Assembly (NCBI RefSeq): GCF_002154725.1
Contig: NZ_MTAW01000179.1
Coordinates: 1-64,000 of the forward strand
DNA length: 64,000 nucleotides
Origin: Nostoc sp. 106C
GTDB lineage: Bacteria > Cyanobacteriota > Cyanobacteriia > Cyanobacteriales > Nostocaceae
Direction: 5' to 3'
Positions 56,601 through 64,000 of this stretch are shown here, in pieces. Every line of letters begins with the position of its first letter. The first letter of the stretch is position 1. Both the position numbers and the translations under genes were made by a program. The notes under the pieces are model-generated. The model saw only the letters and a list, made by a program, of their open reading frames with translations. It was not told where the DNA came from and made no database searches.

Positions 56601-57011
56601 TGAATCTGCTGGGTTGACTTTGCGATATGATGGTGGATTAGGCATACTAGTCGGTAACTGCCGCGCTGCTTTTGCGATCGCAGATTGCACATCTTGAGCC
56701 GCACTATCTATATCCCGACTCAAATTAAATTGCAGTGTAATCTGTGCCGAACCCAGAGAACTTGTAGAATTCATCGAATCCAGACCAGCAATACTAGAAA
56801 ATTGCTGCTCTAATGGCGTTGCTACCGATGAAGCTACCGTTTCAGGACTAGCTCCCGGTAAACTAGCTGACACCTGAATTGTGGGAAAATCCACAGTTGG
56901 CAGGTCACTTACTGGTAGCAATTGATAACTCATTAAACCAAACACCATGATGGCTAGCATCACGAGTGTGGTCATGATCGGTCGGCGAATAAATAATGCA
57001 GAGATGTTCAT
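53604..57011 (-). CDS. RND efflux pump, AcrB/HAE1-type inner-membrane subunit
   Basis: An 1135-residue proton-driven exporter with 12 helices and two large periplasmic loops. MNISALFIRRPIMTTLVMLA is the typical start; TM4 has the proton-relay GFVVDDAVVMLEN (two Asp); VVKKNGIMMIDFAMD-like text (GIVKKNGIMMIDFA) marks TM10. About 100 residues longer than AcrB because of a His/Asn/Gly-rich repeat insertion near 495-585, after the TM6 motif LTPMLCSRFLK. The periplasmic adaptor gene lies upstream on the same strand. The substrates are unknown, probably lipophilic toxins. Confidence 0.93.
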   Translation of the reverse strand: MNISALFIRRPIMTTLVMLAIMVFGLMSYQLLPVSDLPTVDFPTIQVSASLPGASPETVASSVATPLEQQFSSIAGLDSMNSTSSLGSAQITLQFNLSRDIDSAAQDVQSAIAKAARQLPTSMPNPPSYRKVNPADSPILYVALNSTALPLSEVDKYGETILAQRLSMVDGVAQVQVYGSQKYAVRIYLDPQSLSSKGLGIDEVADAVSKGNSNLPTGNLYGQNQNYTIESNGQLSNAEAYSSLVVAYRNSAPIQLRELGKVFDSVENDKVASWFNGKRAIVLAIQRQPGSNTVAVVDGIKKILPSFREQIPAAVDMEILYDRSQSIRESVNDVKFTLFLTICLVILVIFLFLRNISATIIPSLAVPLSLVATFGVMLLLGYSLDNLSLMALTLAVGFVVDDAVVMLENIVRHMEMGENRMQAALNGSKEIGFTILSMTISLVAVFIPIMFMGGILGRLFSEFAVTISVSILVSGFISLTLTPMLCSRFLKHEGEHQHSDNGHLNASNGHAISNGGNGHLHADKGYEISNDGNGHLHTDNGHAISNDGYLNTSNGHDISHDENLNTSNGYDISNNGNGHQINKTKEKKAKNWKRRLYNASEWVFDTMLRGYEATLKLSMKYHRTTMILSGVILVATIYLFVVVPKGFIPNDDTGQLSVSTEAAQDISFAEMVKHQQVVANIVRRNPNVEAINSSVGAGGANATSNSGRIFVKLKPHSQRHKNADAVADELRPKLTGIPGIRAFVQNPPSIRLGGQQTKALYQFGLSSPNLQELYQYAPALETKMRQMSELQDVNSDLQIKNPQINVQVNREQASTFGLTANQIETTLNNAYGTRQVSTIYASDGQYQVIMGVDPQYQLSPNDLDLLTVRSTNGQEVPLNAVATLTKGVGPLTINHAGQLAAVTISFNLKPGVSLGSVTGTIEKLARETLPATISTSFQGTAQVFQSSLSSLGILLIIAILIIYIILGILYEDFIHPITILSSLPSAGFGALLTLMLFGVDLNIYAFVGIIMLVGIVKKNGIMMIDFAMDAQQNRGKTPFDAIYEACVVRFRPIMMTTMAALMGTLPIALGLGAGAESRRPLGLAVVGGLLFSQLLTLYITPVFYTYMESLRKRITHRNSKQKKRVRQRKEKAEVS
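55262..55540. repeat. In-frame 42-48 bp repeats in the RND pump gene
   Basis: About six imperfect copies encode GNGHLHADKGYEISN, GNGHLHTDNGHAISN, GYLNTSNGHDISH, ENLNTSNGYDISN and the like. Every copy keeps the reading frame. The translated insertion is very rich in His, Asn, Gly and Asp. Confidence 0.85.
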
Positions 57012-57146
57012 AGGCTATATGGGAAGCAGGGAAGGGAGTGTGGGGAGTGTGGGGAGACAAAGAGGAGAAGGAGGAAAATAACTAATGACAAAGGACAAAT
57101 GACCAATGACCAATGACAAAAAGTATAAATATTTACAAAATAAAAG
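57012..57146. repeat. Spacer of short tandem repeats in the efflux operon
   Basis: GGGAGTGTGGGGAGTGTGGG is followed by 7-bp units AATGACC, AATGACC, AATGACA. It separates the adaptor and pump genes and resembles the array at the upp start. Confidence 0.7.
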
Positions 57147-58589
57147 CTATTGTGAGGGGTTTTGATTTCCTTGGTTAACGCCTCCAGCCTTTTGCCCTGT
57201 GCCTACTGCTTGCTTAATTTGTACTTTGGCTTTTGGTCTGAGGTTAAATTGTCCATCAGTGACGACTTGGTCGCCTTCTTTTAGCCCTTGCTGAATCACT
57301 GATTCATTACCAACTGCATTACCCACAACAACTGAACGCATATCTACGGTCTGGTCGGTAGGATTCAACACATAGACAAACTGCCCTTGTTGTCCTGTTT
57401 GAATGGCTGTGGTTGGCACAACTATGGCGTTGGGTTCTTGTGTTAGCCGGACAACCACATTGACAAATTGCCCTGGCGATAGCCGTCCATCGGCGTTAGC
57501 AAAGCTACTTTTAAGTTGAATAGTCCCTGTTGTGGGATCTACACCACTGTCTACAAAAAAAAGTTCGCCACGTTCAGGACGCTGTTCATCTTTGGGAATG
57601 TAGGCATCTACTTCTATTTTTCCCTGTGCCCGATATTTGTTAAGTTCTGGTAGTAAGCGTTGCGGAAGGGAAGTAGTAATGTAAATGGGGCTAATTTGAC
57701 TAATTGTGACCAAGGGGTTGGTATCGTTATCTTTTACTAAGTTGCCTTGATTAACCTTCAAGCTACCTGTACGCCCAGTAATTGGTGAAAAAATCGAATT
57801 ATAAGAAAGTGCGATTTTAGCGCTATCAACTGCTGCTTCGGCTGCACTAACTTCTGCTTTAGCATTATTGAGGTCGGCTTTTGCAGCGTCAACTGCTGCA
57901 ATGGTGTTGGCAATACCTTCGTTATCAGCCAGCACTGTTGCTTTTTGAGCATCAGATGCGGTACGGTACTGCTCTGCTTGCTCTTTGCTAATCGCTCCTT
58001 GAGTGAAAAGCGTACTATAGCGTTGTGCTTGGGCTTGGGCGTTTTTGGCTTGGGTTTGGTCTTTGAGGAGATTAGCTTTGGCTTGATTGACTTGGGCTAC
58101 AGCCTTAGAAAGGTTAGCTTGCGCCTGTTTTACCTGAGCGATCGCCTTATCTCGATTCGCTTGCGCTTGCATTAAGGTGGCTTGCTGTGGTCTGGAATCT
58201 ATTTTGAATAGCAGTTGACCTTTCTTAACATTCTGACCTTCTTGAAAATAAACTCCTGTAAGCGGCCCTGCAACTTGCGACTTTATCCCTACAGTCGAAT
58301 ACGCCACAACTGTTCCTGTTTGTCGTAACTCAATAGGTATGGTTTTACGCGTTACTCTCGCTACCACAACAGGTACAGCACGCTGCTGATTTTTGCCTTT
58401 TTGGTTATTGGACTGTGCTTCAGTTGCCGTACAACCACACAGAGCAATTAAACTGAACAGCATGATTCCCCTGCTCAATTGTTTCGGCATTAAGGGCAAA
58501 AGTCCTTGCCACGTCAGCTTTTGAGCGTCTAAAGAAGGTCTAGTCTTAAGCTTAAGAGATAAATATCTCATACTGACCAGCGACAGCAT
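57147..58589 (-). CDS. RND efflux periplasmic adaptor subunit (MFP), lipoprotein
   Basis: About 480 residues. A long N-terminus ends in the lipobox LIALCGC near residue 50-53, so the mature protein is a lipoprotein; an internal start such as that at 58,571 is also possible. Two lipoyl halves flank an unusually long Ala/Gln-rich coiled coil (QANRDKAIAQVKQAQANLSKA and AKADLNNAKAEVSAAEAAVDSAK). The beta-barrel SPGQFVNVVVRL and membrane-proximal domain follow. It links the pump encoded just downstream to an outer-membrane channel. A MarR gene is divergent, with paired palindromes between them. Confidence 0.9.
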   Translation of the reverse strand: MLSLVSMRYLSLKLKTRPSLDAQKLTWQGLLPLMPKQLSRGIMLFSLIALCGCTATEAQSNNQKGKNQQRAVPVVVARVTRKTIPIELRQTGTVVAYSTVGIKSQVAGPLTGVYFQEGQNVKKGQLLFKIDSRPQQATLMQAQANRDKAIAQVKQAQANLSKAVAQVNQAKANLLKDQTQAKNAQAQAQRYSTLFTQGAISKEQAEQYRTASDAQKATVLADNEGIANTIAAVDAAKADLNNAKAEVSAAEAAVDSAKIALSYNSIFSPITGRTGSLKVNQGNLVKDNDTNPLVTISQISPIYITTSLPQRLLPELNKYRAQGKIEVDAYIPKDEQRPERGELFFVDSGVDPTTGTIQLKSSFANADGRLSPGQFVNVVVRLTQEPNAIVVPTTAIQTGQQGQFVYVLNPTDQTVDMRSVVVGNAVGNESVIQQGLKEGDQVVTDGQFNLRPKAKVQIKQAVGTGQKAGGVNQGNQNPSQ

Positions 58590-58641
58590 TAATGAGAGCC
58601 TCTAAATACAGGTTTAACAGATGTTTGAAAAACACACACTT

Positions 58642-58673
58642 AATTTTAGCTAAAATTAGTTAGCTACGCTAAC
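58642..58673. promoter_or_regulatory. Paired palindromes, candidate MarR operator
   Basis: AATTTTAGCTAAAATT (58,642-58,657) is a perfect 16-bp palindrome. One base later GTTAGCTACGCTAAC (58,659-58,673) is a perfect 6+3+6 palindrome, and AGTTAGCC follows. They lie 53-84 bases upstream of the efflux adaptor start in the region shared with a divergent MarR gene. MarR dimers bind such 15-20 bp palindromes. Confidence 0.55.
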
Positions 58674-58970
58674 AGTTAGCCAAACATCTATCCCCAGAAC
58701 CATTTCTGGTATAACCTGCGAAAAAATTACTGGAAGCTTCCTGCCATCTAATGCATAAAACATCAGATTTTTGCAGATTTGGTTAGATAGACTGAGTAAC
58801 AGAAGCCGCAGCTTGACAAATGACAGTTTTGGCGCAAAATCTCCTACCAAATCCGCATTTCTAACTCTGCTTTGTCCTGACAACTTTAGCAAATCGGAGT
58901 ATTGAAACCGGGTTTAGTATCAGTCATGCGATCGCCTCAACTCTTCGCAAAATCCCCAATCTAAAATTGT

Positions 58971-59447
58971 ATGAGTCCCAAAAAACTAGCCCCAGAAGTA
59001 ACCCCGGAACAATGCGCTGCTAAAATGATGGAAACAATTCCGATTATTATCAAGTTCTTTCGGACAGAGATGCGACGTAATGCTTCTTTTCTCCCAGAGT
59101 CGCTTTCTGTCCCGCAATTTCGGGCGCTTGCTTTTCTCGATCGCCATCCAAGTGCTTCTCTTTCCCAAGTGGCAGAACATTTAGGGGTAACAAGGGCTAC
59201 AGCTTCAACGCTTACAGACCGACTCGTACAAAAAAAATTGGTCAGCAGAGTAGAAAATCCCCTAGAGCGTCGTCATGTTGTCCTCAATTTAACTGATACA
59301 GGAAAGTATCATCTACAACAAATTCGCTCCTTGACGAGTGCCAGAATTGCCACCGTTTTAACTAACCTACCAGAAGAACAAATGAGGAGTGTGGTAGAAG
59401 GTTTAACAGTGCTAAGTAATACTTTTGAACAGGTAATGCCAGAATAA
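58971..59447 (+). CDS. MarR family transcriptional regulator
   Basis: A 158-residue winged-helix dimer. The DNA-binding part is ASLSQVAEHLGVTRATASTLTDRLVQKKLV with wing SRVENPLERRHVVLNLTDTG, the classical MarR pattern. Helices at both ends form the dimer. It is divergent from the RND efflux operon, and MarR proteins of this arrangement commonly repress the pump until a ligand binds. No cysteine sensor is apparent. The start at 58,971 matches the family length. Confidence 0.88.
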   Translation: MSPKKLAPEVTPEQCAAKMMETIPIIIKFFRTEMRRNASFLPESLSVPQFRALAFLDRHPSASLSQVAEHLGVTRATASTLTDRLVQKKLVSRVENPLERRHVVLNLTDTGKYHLQQIRSLTSARIATVLTNLPEEQMRSVVEGLTVLSNTFEQVMPE

Positions 59448-59565
59448 GTAGGCTTGTAACTGAAAATATCTGATAATTTAGAATATTTTAGCGACTGACG
59501 GCTTAAATTTATAGATGCGATCGCGCTTTCAAAATTTGGTAACGCGATCGCGATAATTGTTTACC

Positions 59566-60519
59566 CTAACTAAATAAATGCAGCTGATCTACTGCTGCAT
59601 TAATCAAATTATGAGTAATGGGGAGGCTATCAATTACCATGCCAAGACACAACAGCATCATGTAGGAGATGGAATAGAGAAATAGCTCTCTGGCTACAGT
59701 CCGATCCTCTGGGTTTTGCAATAAGCGCCAAGCTTTGTGGATGAATATGGCTCCTAAACCAAGAGCGATCGCTGCATAAAAAATCCCAGTTGCGTGTAAG
59801 GGGAAAATTAGTAACAGCGTTGCAGCTACTGTTACCAAGGTGTAGTACCAAATTTGCTTAACTGTTGCTGTATCACCGACAACAACTGGTAACATCGGGA
59901 TTCCGACTTTGGCGTAGTCATCCCGAATCATTAAAGCTAAAGCCCAGAAATGAGGAGGCGTCCAAAGAAAGACAATCGCAAAAATTAACCATGCTGCCCA
60001 GCTTAAAGTGCCTGTAACAGCGGCCCAGCCTACTAGCGCCGGAATTGCTCCAGCTGCCCCACCAATGACGATATTCTGGGTGCTATGGCGCTTTAGCCAG
60101 TGTGTATAGACTAAAACATAGAAAACTATGCCAGAAAAAGCCAGTAGGGCAGCTAGTAGGTTAGCAAAAACTGCCAATAAAGTGAAAGACATGACAGCCA
60201 GAGCCACAGCGAAAATCAGCGCTTCCCGTGGCTGTACCTTACCAGAAGGGATGGGACGATGACGCGTCCGCTCCATTTCATAATCAATATCCCGGTCATA
60301 GATACAGTTAATCGTCTGGGCGCTAGCAGCAGCCAAAGTGCCGCCAGTCATAGTTACTAGCAACAATAATGGGTCTACTTGTCCCTTAGCAGCAATCCAC
60401 ATACTGCCAGCAGTGGTAATTAAGAGCAACGGGATAATCCGGGGCTTTGTTAACTGGTAGTAGCTTTGAATTACCTGGAGAAATGTTTCGTGGTGGCGAG
60501 AGACATTAGTCTCAATCAT
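59566..60519 (-). CDS. ctaB: Protoheme IX farnesyltransferase (heme O synthase)
   Basis: A 317-residue UbiA-type prenyltransferase with about nine membrane helices. It attaches farnesyl to heme b to give heme O for cytochrome oxidase. The first Asp-rich motif is [19 protein letters not shown] and the second lies in [35 protein letters not shown] is the usual start. ctaA is 412 bases upstream on the same strand and the ctaC-ctaD operon is divergent beyond it, as in other cyanobacterial cox loci. Confidence 0.95.
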   Translation of the reverse strand: MIETNVSRHHETFLQVIQSYYQLTKPRIIPLLLITTAGSMWIAAKGQVDPLLLLVTMTGGTLAAASAQTINCIYDRDIDYEMERTRHRPIPSGKVQPREALIFAVALAVMSFTLLAVFANLLAALLAFSGIVFYVLVYTHWLKRHSTQNIVIGGAAGAIPALVGWAAVTGTLSWAAWLIFAIVFLWTPPHFWALALMIRDDYAKVGIPMLPVVVGDTATVKQIWYYTLVTVAATLLLIFPLHATGIFYAAIALGLGAIFIHKAWRLLQNPEDRTVARELFLYSISYMMLLCLGMVIDSLPITHNLINAAVDQLHLFS

Positions 60520-60930
60520 TTTGGCTCTAGTTCCTTATTTTTCAACAAGTTATGTGCACGCCCTGCTCAGTCTGATTGGTGCGGTTGAACGAAAGTACAG
60601 ACTTCCTGCATCTGGCTGGGTCGCAATACGCGCCGTTGCGCTTCCATGAAGAGTGCTACTCACGGCTTTTATTTGTAGAGCCTTTGTAGAAACGCTGTTA
60701 TTTGCGTTTTGATGTCTCTTGGGATGCAGGTAGAGACAAGGGTTTTTTTGGTTCCACCACTTCTAGTTGCTAGGGATTGGTGCTAGATGTGATGTCAAAG
60801 AAGCAAGGGAGCAGGAGCCTAAAGGAGCAAGGGAGAAACCCCAAAATTAGGAAAGGGGCTAGTGACCAAGATGGCAGGGAGATTAAATTTCTCCCCTGCG
60901 CCTTGCTCCCTTTCCCCCCGCCTCTTTGAG
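60520..60930. other. Spacer between ctaA and ctaB
   Basis: Contains low-complexity AGGAGCAAGGGAG-type repeats near 60,806-60,910 on both strands (GAGCAAGGGAG and CTTGCTCCCTTTCCCC), which can pair as an inverted repeat. No gene is supported. Confidence 0.45.
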
Positions 60931-61911
60931 TTATGAATGCGATCCATTCGCTTGTGTGTTTGTAGTTAATGTTACAGTCACAGGGTAAATGTTAGTTTCA
61001 CGACTAGCAACCCAGTCGCGTAATGCTAGCACGGTGAAAGCCACTAAAGTACCCAGTAAAGCTGCGCCTACAGCTTGGTGAGATACAGTGAGAGGCTCGA
61101 CTTGCAGACGTAATCTGAAAGTGGCAACTCCCAACAGTATTTGTATAAGCAGCAACCCACCAGCCATATTTGCTAATCGCCGCAAAGCAGGATGAAGTGC
61201 TGGTCTTTGCCAAGATATCAATACCACCGCTAAAGTTGCCACTGTCGGTGGTACTAAGCCGAAGATGTGGCTGTACATCACAGTACAAAGTTGGGATGTG
61301 CCCAAACATTGGTGTAGTGCCCAGCGAGACCCTACCAAGGCACCTAGTAAACTTTGTAGGTAAACCAAAATAGAGGCTGCTAAACCCAACCAAGGCAACT
61401 TGCCTACATTGCCAGTGCCTTGATAAGGAGTGAGTGCCGTACCAACAATCAGTAGGGTGGTGAAAAACAACAGCGCTGTCCCCAAGTGGGCAGTCACAAT
61501 ATCAAACCGCAACAGTTCGGTGACCGTAAGTCCCCCCAAGATGCCTTGGAAGACGATTAAAAATAGGGCGAATGTAGATGCCCAAGGCAGCCAAGTAGGT
61601 AGGGCGCGACGATGCCACCAACACAGACCAACAAGGGCGATCGCACTGACACCAATCAAAGCTGCGTCCAATCTGTGAAACCACTCCAAGAATACTTGGA
61701 GATTCATTTGCTTGGCTGGCACTAATTGCCCGTAGCACAAGGGCCAGTCTGGGCAAGCAAGTCCTGCGTTCATCACCCTTGTGGCACTGCCTATTGCCAT
61801 CAAAATCAAGGTGGCTATACAGATCTTCCAAACCAAACGACGAATCATTTCCTTGGGCTTTGGCTGCGGAGCTGCCGCTTCATTTTGTTGTTCTAGGACA
61901 AATTCGCTCAT
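60931..61911 (-). CDS. ctaA: Heme A synthase
   Basis: A 326-residue membrane protein with eight helices that oxidises the C8 methyl of heme O to formyl, giving heme A. Conserved histidines sit in EWFHRLDAALIG, HLGTALLFF, YSHIFGL and VSHQAVGAAL. The NAGLACPDWPLCYGQLVP loop with two cysteines is typical of the CtaA/COX15 family. It works with CtaB to supply the oxidase encoded divergently at 62,331 onward. The N-terminal 25 residues are soluble and Pro/Glu-rich. Confidence 0.95.
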   Translation of the reverse strand: MSEFVLEQQNEAAAPQPKPKEMIRRLVWKICIATLILMAIGSATRVMNAGLACPDWPLCYGQLVPAKQMNLQVFLEWFHRLDAALIGVSAIALVGLCWWHRRALPTWLPWASTFALFLIVFQGILGGLTVTELLRFDIVTAHLGTALLFFTTLLIVGTALTPYQGTGNVGKLPWLGLAASILVYLQSLLGALVGSRWALHQCLGTSQLCTVMYSHIFGLVPPTVATLAVVLISWQRPALHPALRRLANMAGGLLLIQILLGVATFRLRLQVEPLTVSHQAVGAALLGTLVAFTVLALRDWVASRETNIYPVTVTLTTNTQANGSHS

Positions 61912-62330
61912 GAACGATACCTTATGCCCGCTCTTGAGTAGAGCTACTTAAAATTATTAGTTTGTCAGTCACGACCCATATCCACCCTAGCGTATACGAC
62001 AAGGATTTATAGATTAGCTTTCAGTTATACCTTTCACTTATACTTTGAATCACTCTTGCCACTTTTTGCCCGAAACTTTAGGTATTTTTCAAGTTGTTAT
62101 GAGTCCTTTTTTTGCAATAAATTTTACTATCTAAATTTATTCTTAAATTTTTGCCATGATTCACATCTATCCTTAGCAATATCTGATAAAACTCTTTTAC
62201 TCAAAAATAGTTATGTAGCTAAAAAAATTAATAAAAATTTCAGACCTTAATAGCCCAGAACTGATGGACTGGACTACCTTAGTAAGTGGGCAGCTTTGAG
62301 ATAACGTAGTAAATTCATTTTAAGTAAGCC
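61912..62330. promoter_or_regulatory. Divergent control region of ctaA and ctaC
   Basis: A 420-bp AT-rich spacer between head-to-head ctaA and ctaC. Promoters for both must lie here, but I can assign no hexamer pair with confidence. A 64-codon plus-strand frame in it looks non-coding (Phe/Asn/Lys-rich). Confidence 0.45.
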
Positions 62331-63416
62331 GTGAAAATTCCAAGTTCGATCTGGACATTACTAATTGGCATTGTGCTAACCCTAGTCAGCCTTTGGTACG
62401 GTCAGAATCACGGTCTGTTGCCAACAGCAGCCTCTGATGAAGCCGTCTTAGTTGATGGTTTGTTTAACACAATGATGATCGTCTCGACAGCTATATTTAT
62501 AATTGTCGAAGGTGTTTTGATTTACGCTGCATTTAAATATCGGCGGCGACCTGGTGACAATGAAGACGGACCACCAGTTGAGGGTAACGTACCTCTAGAA
62601 ATACTCTGGACGGCGATCCCAGCAATTATAGTTATTGGTATTTCTGTATACAGTTTTGATGTGTACAACGAAATTGGTGGCTTCGATCCCCATGCTGTTC
62701 ATGAAGCCCCGATTACTCAGAATATGTCGATGAACATGCCTGGGGCAGCTATTGCTGCAACTTTAAACGATACGCCACCAAGCACAGAACCCAACCTCAA
62801 TCAACAAAAGTCTGATGAGGCGATGCAAGACCCAGCCACGGCAGCAGTTCGCAATGCTGACCAAATTCCTCAAAAGCGGAATGCTCCTGGAATCGGAGTT
62901 GTTTCTCCCACCATTGGGCCTAGTCCGGAAAACGTAGGCAAACCGCCAGCGTTGGCAATTAACGTTACCGGTCTCCAGTACGCCTGGATTTTCACTTATC
63001 CAGAAACAGGTATAACTACTGGTGAAATGCACGTTCCCATTGGGCGGGAAGTGCAAATCAATATGACAGCCAACGATGTGATTCACGCTTTTTGGGTACC
63101 TGAGTTTCGCTTGAAGCAAGATGCTATCCCCGGTAGACAAAGCGAGATTCGCTTCACACCCAACAAGGAAGGTGATTATGCCCTCATCTGTGCTGAACTT
63201 TGTGGACCCTACCACGGCGCAATGAGAGCACCGATAGTTGTTGAGAAACAAGAAGCATTTGACAAATGGCTGCAAGAGCAGCAAGTAGCCAGCCGCGAAA
63301 CCCTGAATCAAGCTGTTGCTCTTAACCCAGCAGATTTATCCCCTAATGAATTCCTTGCTCCTTATACCAAAGAAATGGGAATTAAACCTGAAGTACTCCA
63401 TCAAGTTCACCATTAG
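62331..63416 (+). CDS. ctaC: Cytochrome c oxidase subunit II
   Basis: A 361-residue subunit that takes electrons from cytochrome c or plastocyanin at the CuA centre. Translation starts at GTG. Two membrane helices (about 6-22 and 45-70) precede the cupredoxin domain. CuA ligands are in CAELCGPYHGAMR near residue 285, with an earlier His in DVIHAFWVPEF. A Pro/Asn/Gln-rich insert of about 70 residues (around 122-195) lies between the helices and the beta barrel and is poorly conserved in the family. It is followed by ctaD after 60 bases of 7-bp repeats. Confidence 0.95.
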   Translation: MKIPSSIWTLLIGIVLTLVSLWYGQNHGLLPTAASDEAVLVDGLFNTMMIVSTAIFIIVEGVLIYAAFKYRRRPGDNEDGPPVEGNVPLEILWTAIPAIIVIGISVYSFDVYNEIGGFDPHAVHEAPITQNMSMNMPGAAIAATLNDTPPSTEPNLNQQKSDEAMQDPATAAVRNADQIPQKRNAPGIGVVSPTIGPSPENVGKPPALAINVTGLQYAWIFTYPETGITTGEMHVPIGREVQINMTANDVIHAFWVPEFRLKQDAIPGRQSEIRFTPNKEGDYALICAELCGPYHGAMRAPIVVEKQEAFDKWLQEQQVASRETLNQAVALNPADLSPNEFLAPYTKEMGIKPEVLHQVHH

Positions 63417-63442
63417 TCAAAAGTCCAGAGTCAAAAGTAACA

Positions 63443-63477
63443 ACTCAGGACTCAGCACTCCAGACTCAGCACTCTTA
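63443..63477. repeat. 7-bp repeats running into the ctaD start codon
   Basis: Heptamers ACTCAGG, ACTCAGC, ACTCCAG, ACTCAGC and ACTCTTA run into the ctaD ATG at 63,477. No Shine-Dalgarno lies between the repeats and the start. Confidence 0.8.
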
Positions 63478-64000
63478 TGACCCAAGCTCAAATACAAGAA
63501 ACTGCCAATATTCCTGCCCGTATTGAAGAACCAGGGGAGAGAAAATGGCAAGATTACTTTACTTTTAATACCGACCATAAGGTGATTGGGATTCAATACC
63601 TAGTCACTACGTTCATTTTTTACTGTATAGGCGGCGTTTTAGCGGACTTAGTTCGTACCGAGCTACGTACCCCAGAAGTAGATTTTGTCACGCCTGAAGT
63701 TTATAACAGTTTATTTACGCTGCACGCCACAATCATGATTTTCTTGTGGATTGTGCCAGCTGGTACAGGGTTTGCTAACTACCTGATTCCCCTGATGATT
63801 GGGGCTAAGGATATGGCATTCCCCAAACTGAATGCTGTTGCCTTTTGGATGATCCCGCCTGCTGGTTTGTTGCTGATCGCTAGTTTAGTGGTAGGGGACG
63901 CACCAGATGCAGGTTGGACTTCCTACCCTCCCCTGAGCTTGGTAACAGGTCAAGTGGGTGAGGGAATTTGGATTATGAGTGTCCTCTTACTAGGTACATC
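63477..64000 (+). CDS. ctaD: Cytochrome c oxidase subunit I (partial, runs off the window)
   Basis: The first 174 residues of the heme-copper oxidase catalytic subunit. The start is MTQAQIQETANIPARIEE. WQDYFTFNTDHKVIGIQYLV begins helix I, and the low-spin heme a ligand is His83 in LHATIMIFLW. LIPLMIGAKDMAFPKLNA and WTSYPPLS are strongly conserved. It forms the ctaC-ctaD(-ctaE) operon. Together with adjacent ctaA and ctaB it resembles the vegetative-cell cox1 locus of Anabaena, although this is an inference. Confidence 0.95.
   Translation, partial: MTQAQIQETANIPARIEEPGERKWQDYFTFNTDHKVIGIQYLVTTFIFYCIGGVLADLVRTELRTPEVDFVTPEVYNSLFTLHATIMIFLWIVPAGTGFANYLIPLMIGAKDMAFPKLNAVAFWMIPPAGLLLIASLVVGDAPDAGWTSYPPLSLVTGQVGEGIWIMSVLLLGT

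Noticed and set aside
58656-58892. 78-codon minus-strand frame upstream of the efflux adaptor
   Set aside because: It covers the palindromic regulatory region and reads like non-coding DNA.
62056-62250. 64-codon frame between ctaA and ctaC
   Set aside because: Composition is skewed to Phe, Asn and Lys as expected for AT-rich spacer; no ribosome site.
1-64000. tRNA and rRNA genes
   Set aside because: No T-loop or rRNA-like sequence was seen on either strand by eye; a tRNA scan would confirm.

Overview
The window is chromosomal DNA of a filamentous, probably heterocyst-forming cyanobacterium (Nostocales). The evidence is the frequent HIP1 octamer GCGATCGC, 7-bp short tandem repeats between genes, a Ycf66 protein, xisH/xisI homologues, a PEP-CTERM protein, a Ser/Thr-His hybrid kinase, and a ctaB-ctaA / ctaC-ctaD respiratory oxidase locus. 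I saw no rRNA, tRNA, CRISPR array or intact transposase gene.

Layout. 1-10.6 kb: two small unknown proteins, an APC-superfamily permease, a DUF1338 protein, a single-chain restriction-modification enzyme (adenine methyltransferase fused to a PstI/BsuBI-type nuclease), threonine ammonia-lyase, a 21-bp repeat array and an Uma2-type nuclease. 10.7-28.4 kb: MtfA-type peptidase, a J-domain coiled-coil protein, a 1865-residue kinase/ATPase/histidine kinase, a FecCD/FecE-type ABC permease and ATPase with two histidine kinases between them, a second 21-bp array and a DnaJ-pentapeptide protein. 28.7-29.9 kb: a DAHP synthase gene behind two tandem aromatic-rich leader peptides, each followed by an antiterminator/terminator. 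31-41 kb: PEP-CTERM protein, Ser/Thr kinase, XisH-XisI, Gnd, Ycf66, a globin, a DOPA-dioxygenase-family protein and a ComB-family phosphatase. 41.4-52.2 kb: RtcA, an FAD oxidase, a wrecked patch of toxin-antitoxin genes and a broken substrate-binding protein, then a URC-type pyrimidine cluster (GTP cyclohydrolase II-like, DUF1688, Upp) beside two nucleoside-type ABC permeases. 52.2-59.4 kb: a mazF gene split by a small insertion element, a second small element with a 10-bp target duplication, and an RND efflux pair facing a MarR regulator. 59.6-64 kb: ctaB, ctaA and, divergently, ctaC and the start of ctaD.

The most notable find is the leader of the DAHP synthase gene (28,713-28,976). Two short reading frames, 7 of 18 and 9 of 20 residues aromatic, each end in a segment that can pair with the 5' arm of the following intrinsic terminator. 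This is the classical layout of ribosome-mediated attenuation, present twice in series. The synthase seems to lack an N-terminal regulatory domain, so the leader may be its main feedback control.

The window also records genome decay clearly. A 350-bp inverted-repeat element sits in mazF with a TAA duplication, and removing it restores the frame through the conserved C-terminus. A 195-bp element lies next to the efflux operon. Three toxin-antitoxin pieces carry a 4-bp duplication, a nonsense codon and a fusion junction. CTGCAG, the PstI/BsuBI site, appears to be absent by eye, in keeping with the encoded restriction-modification enzyme.
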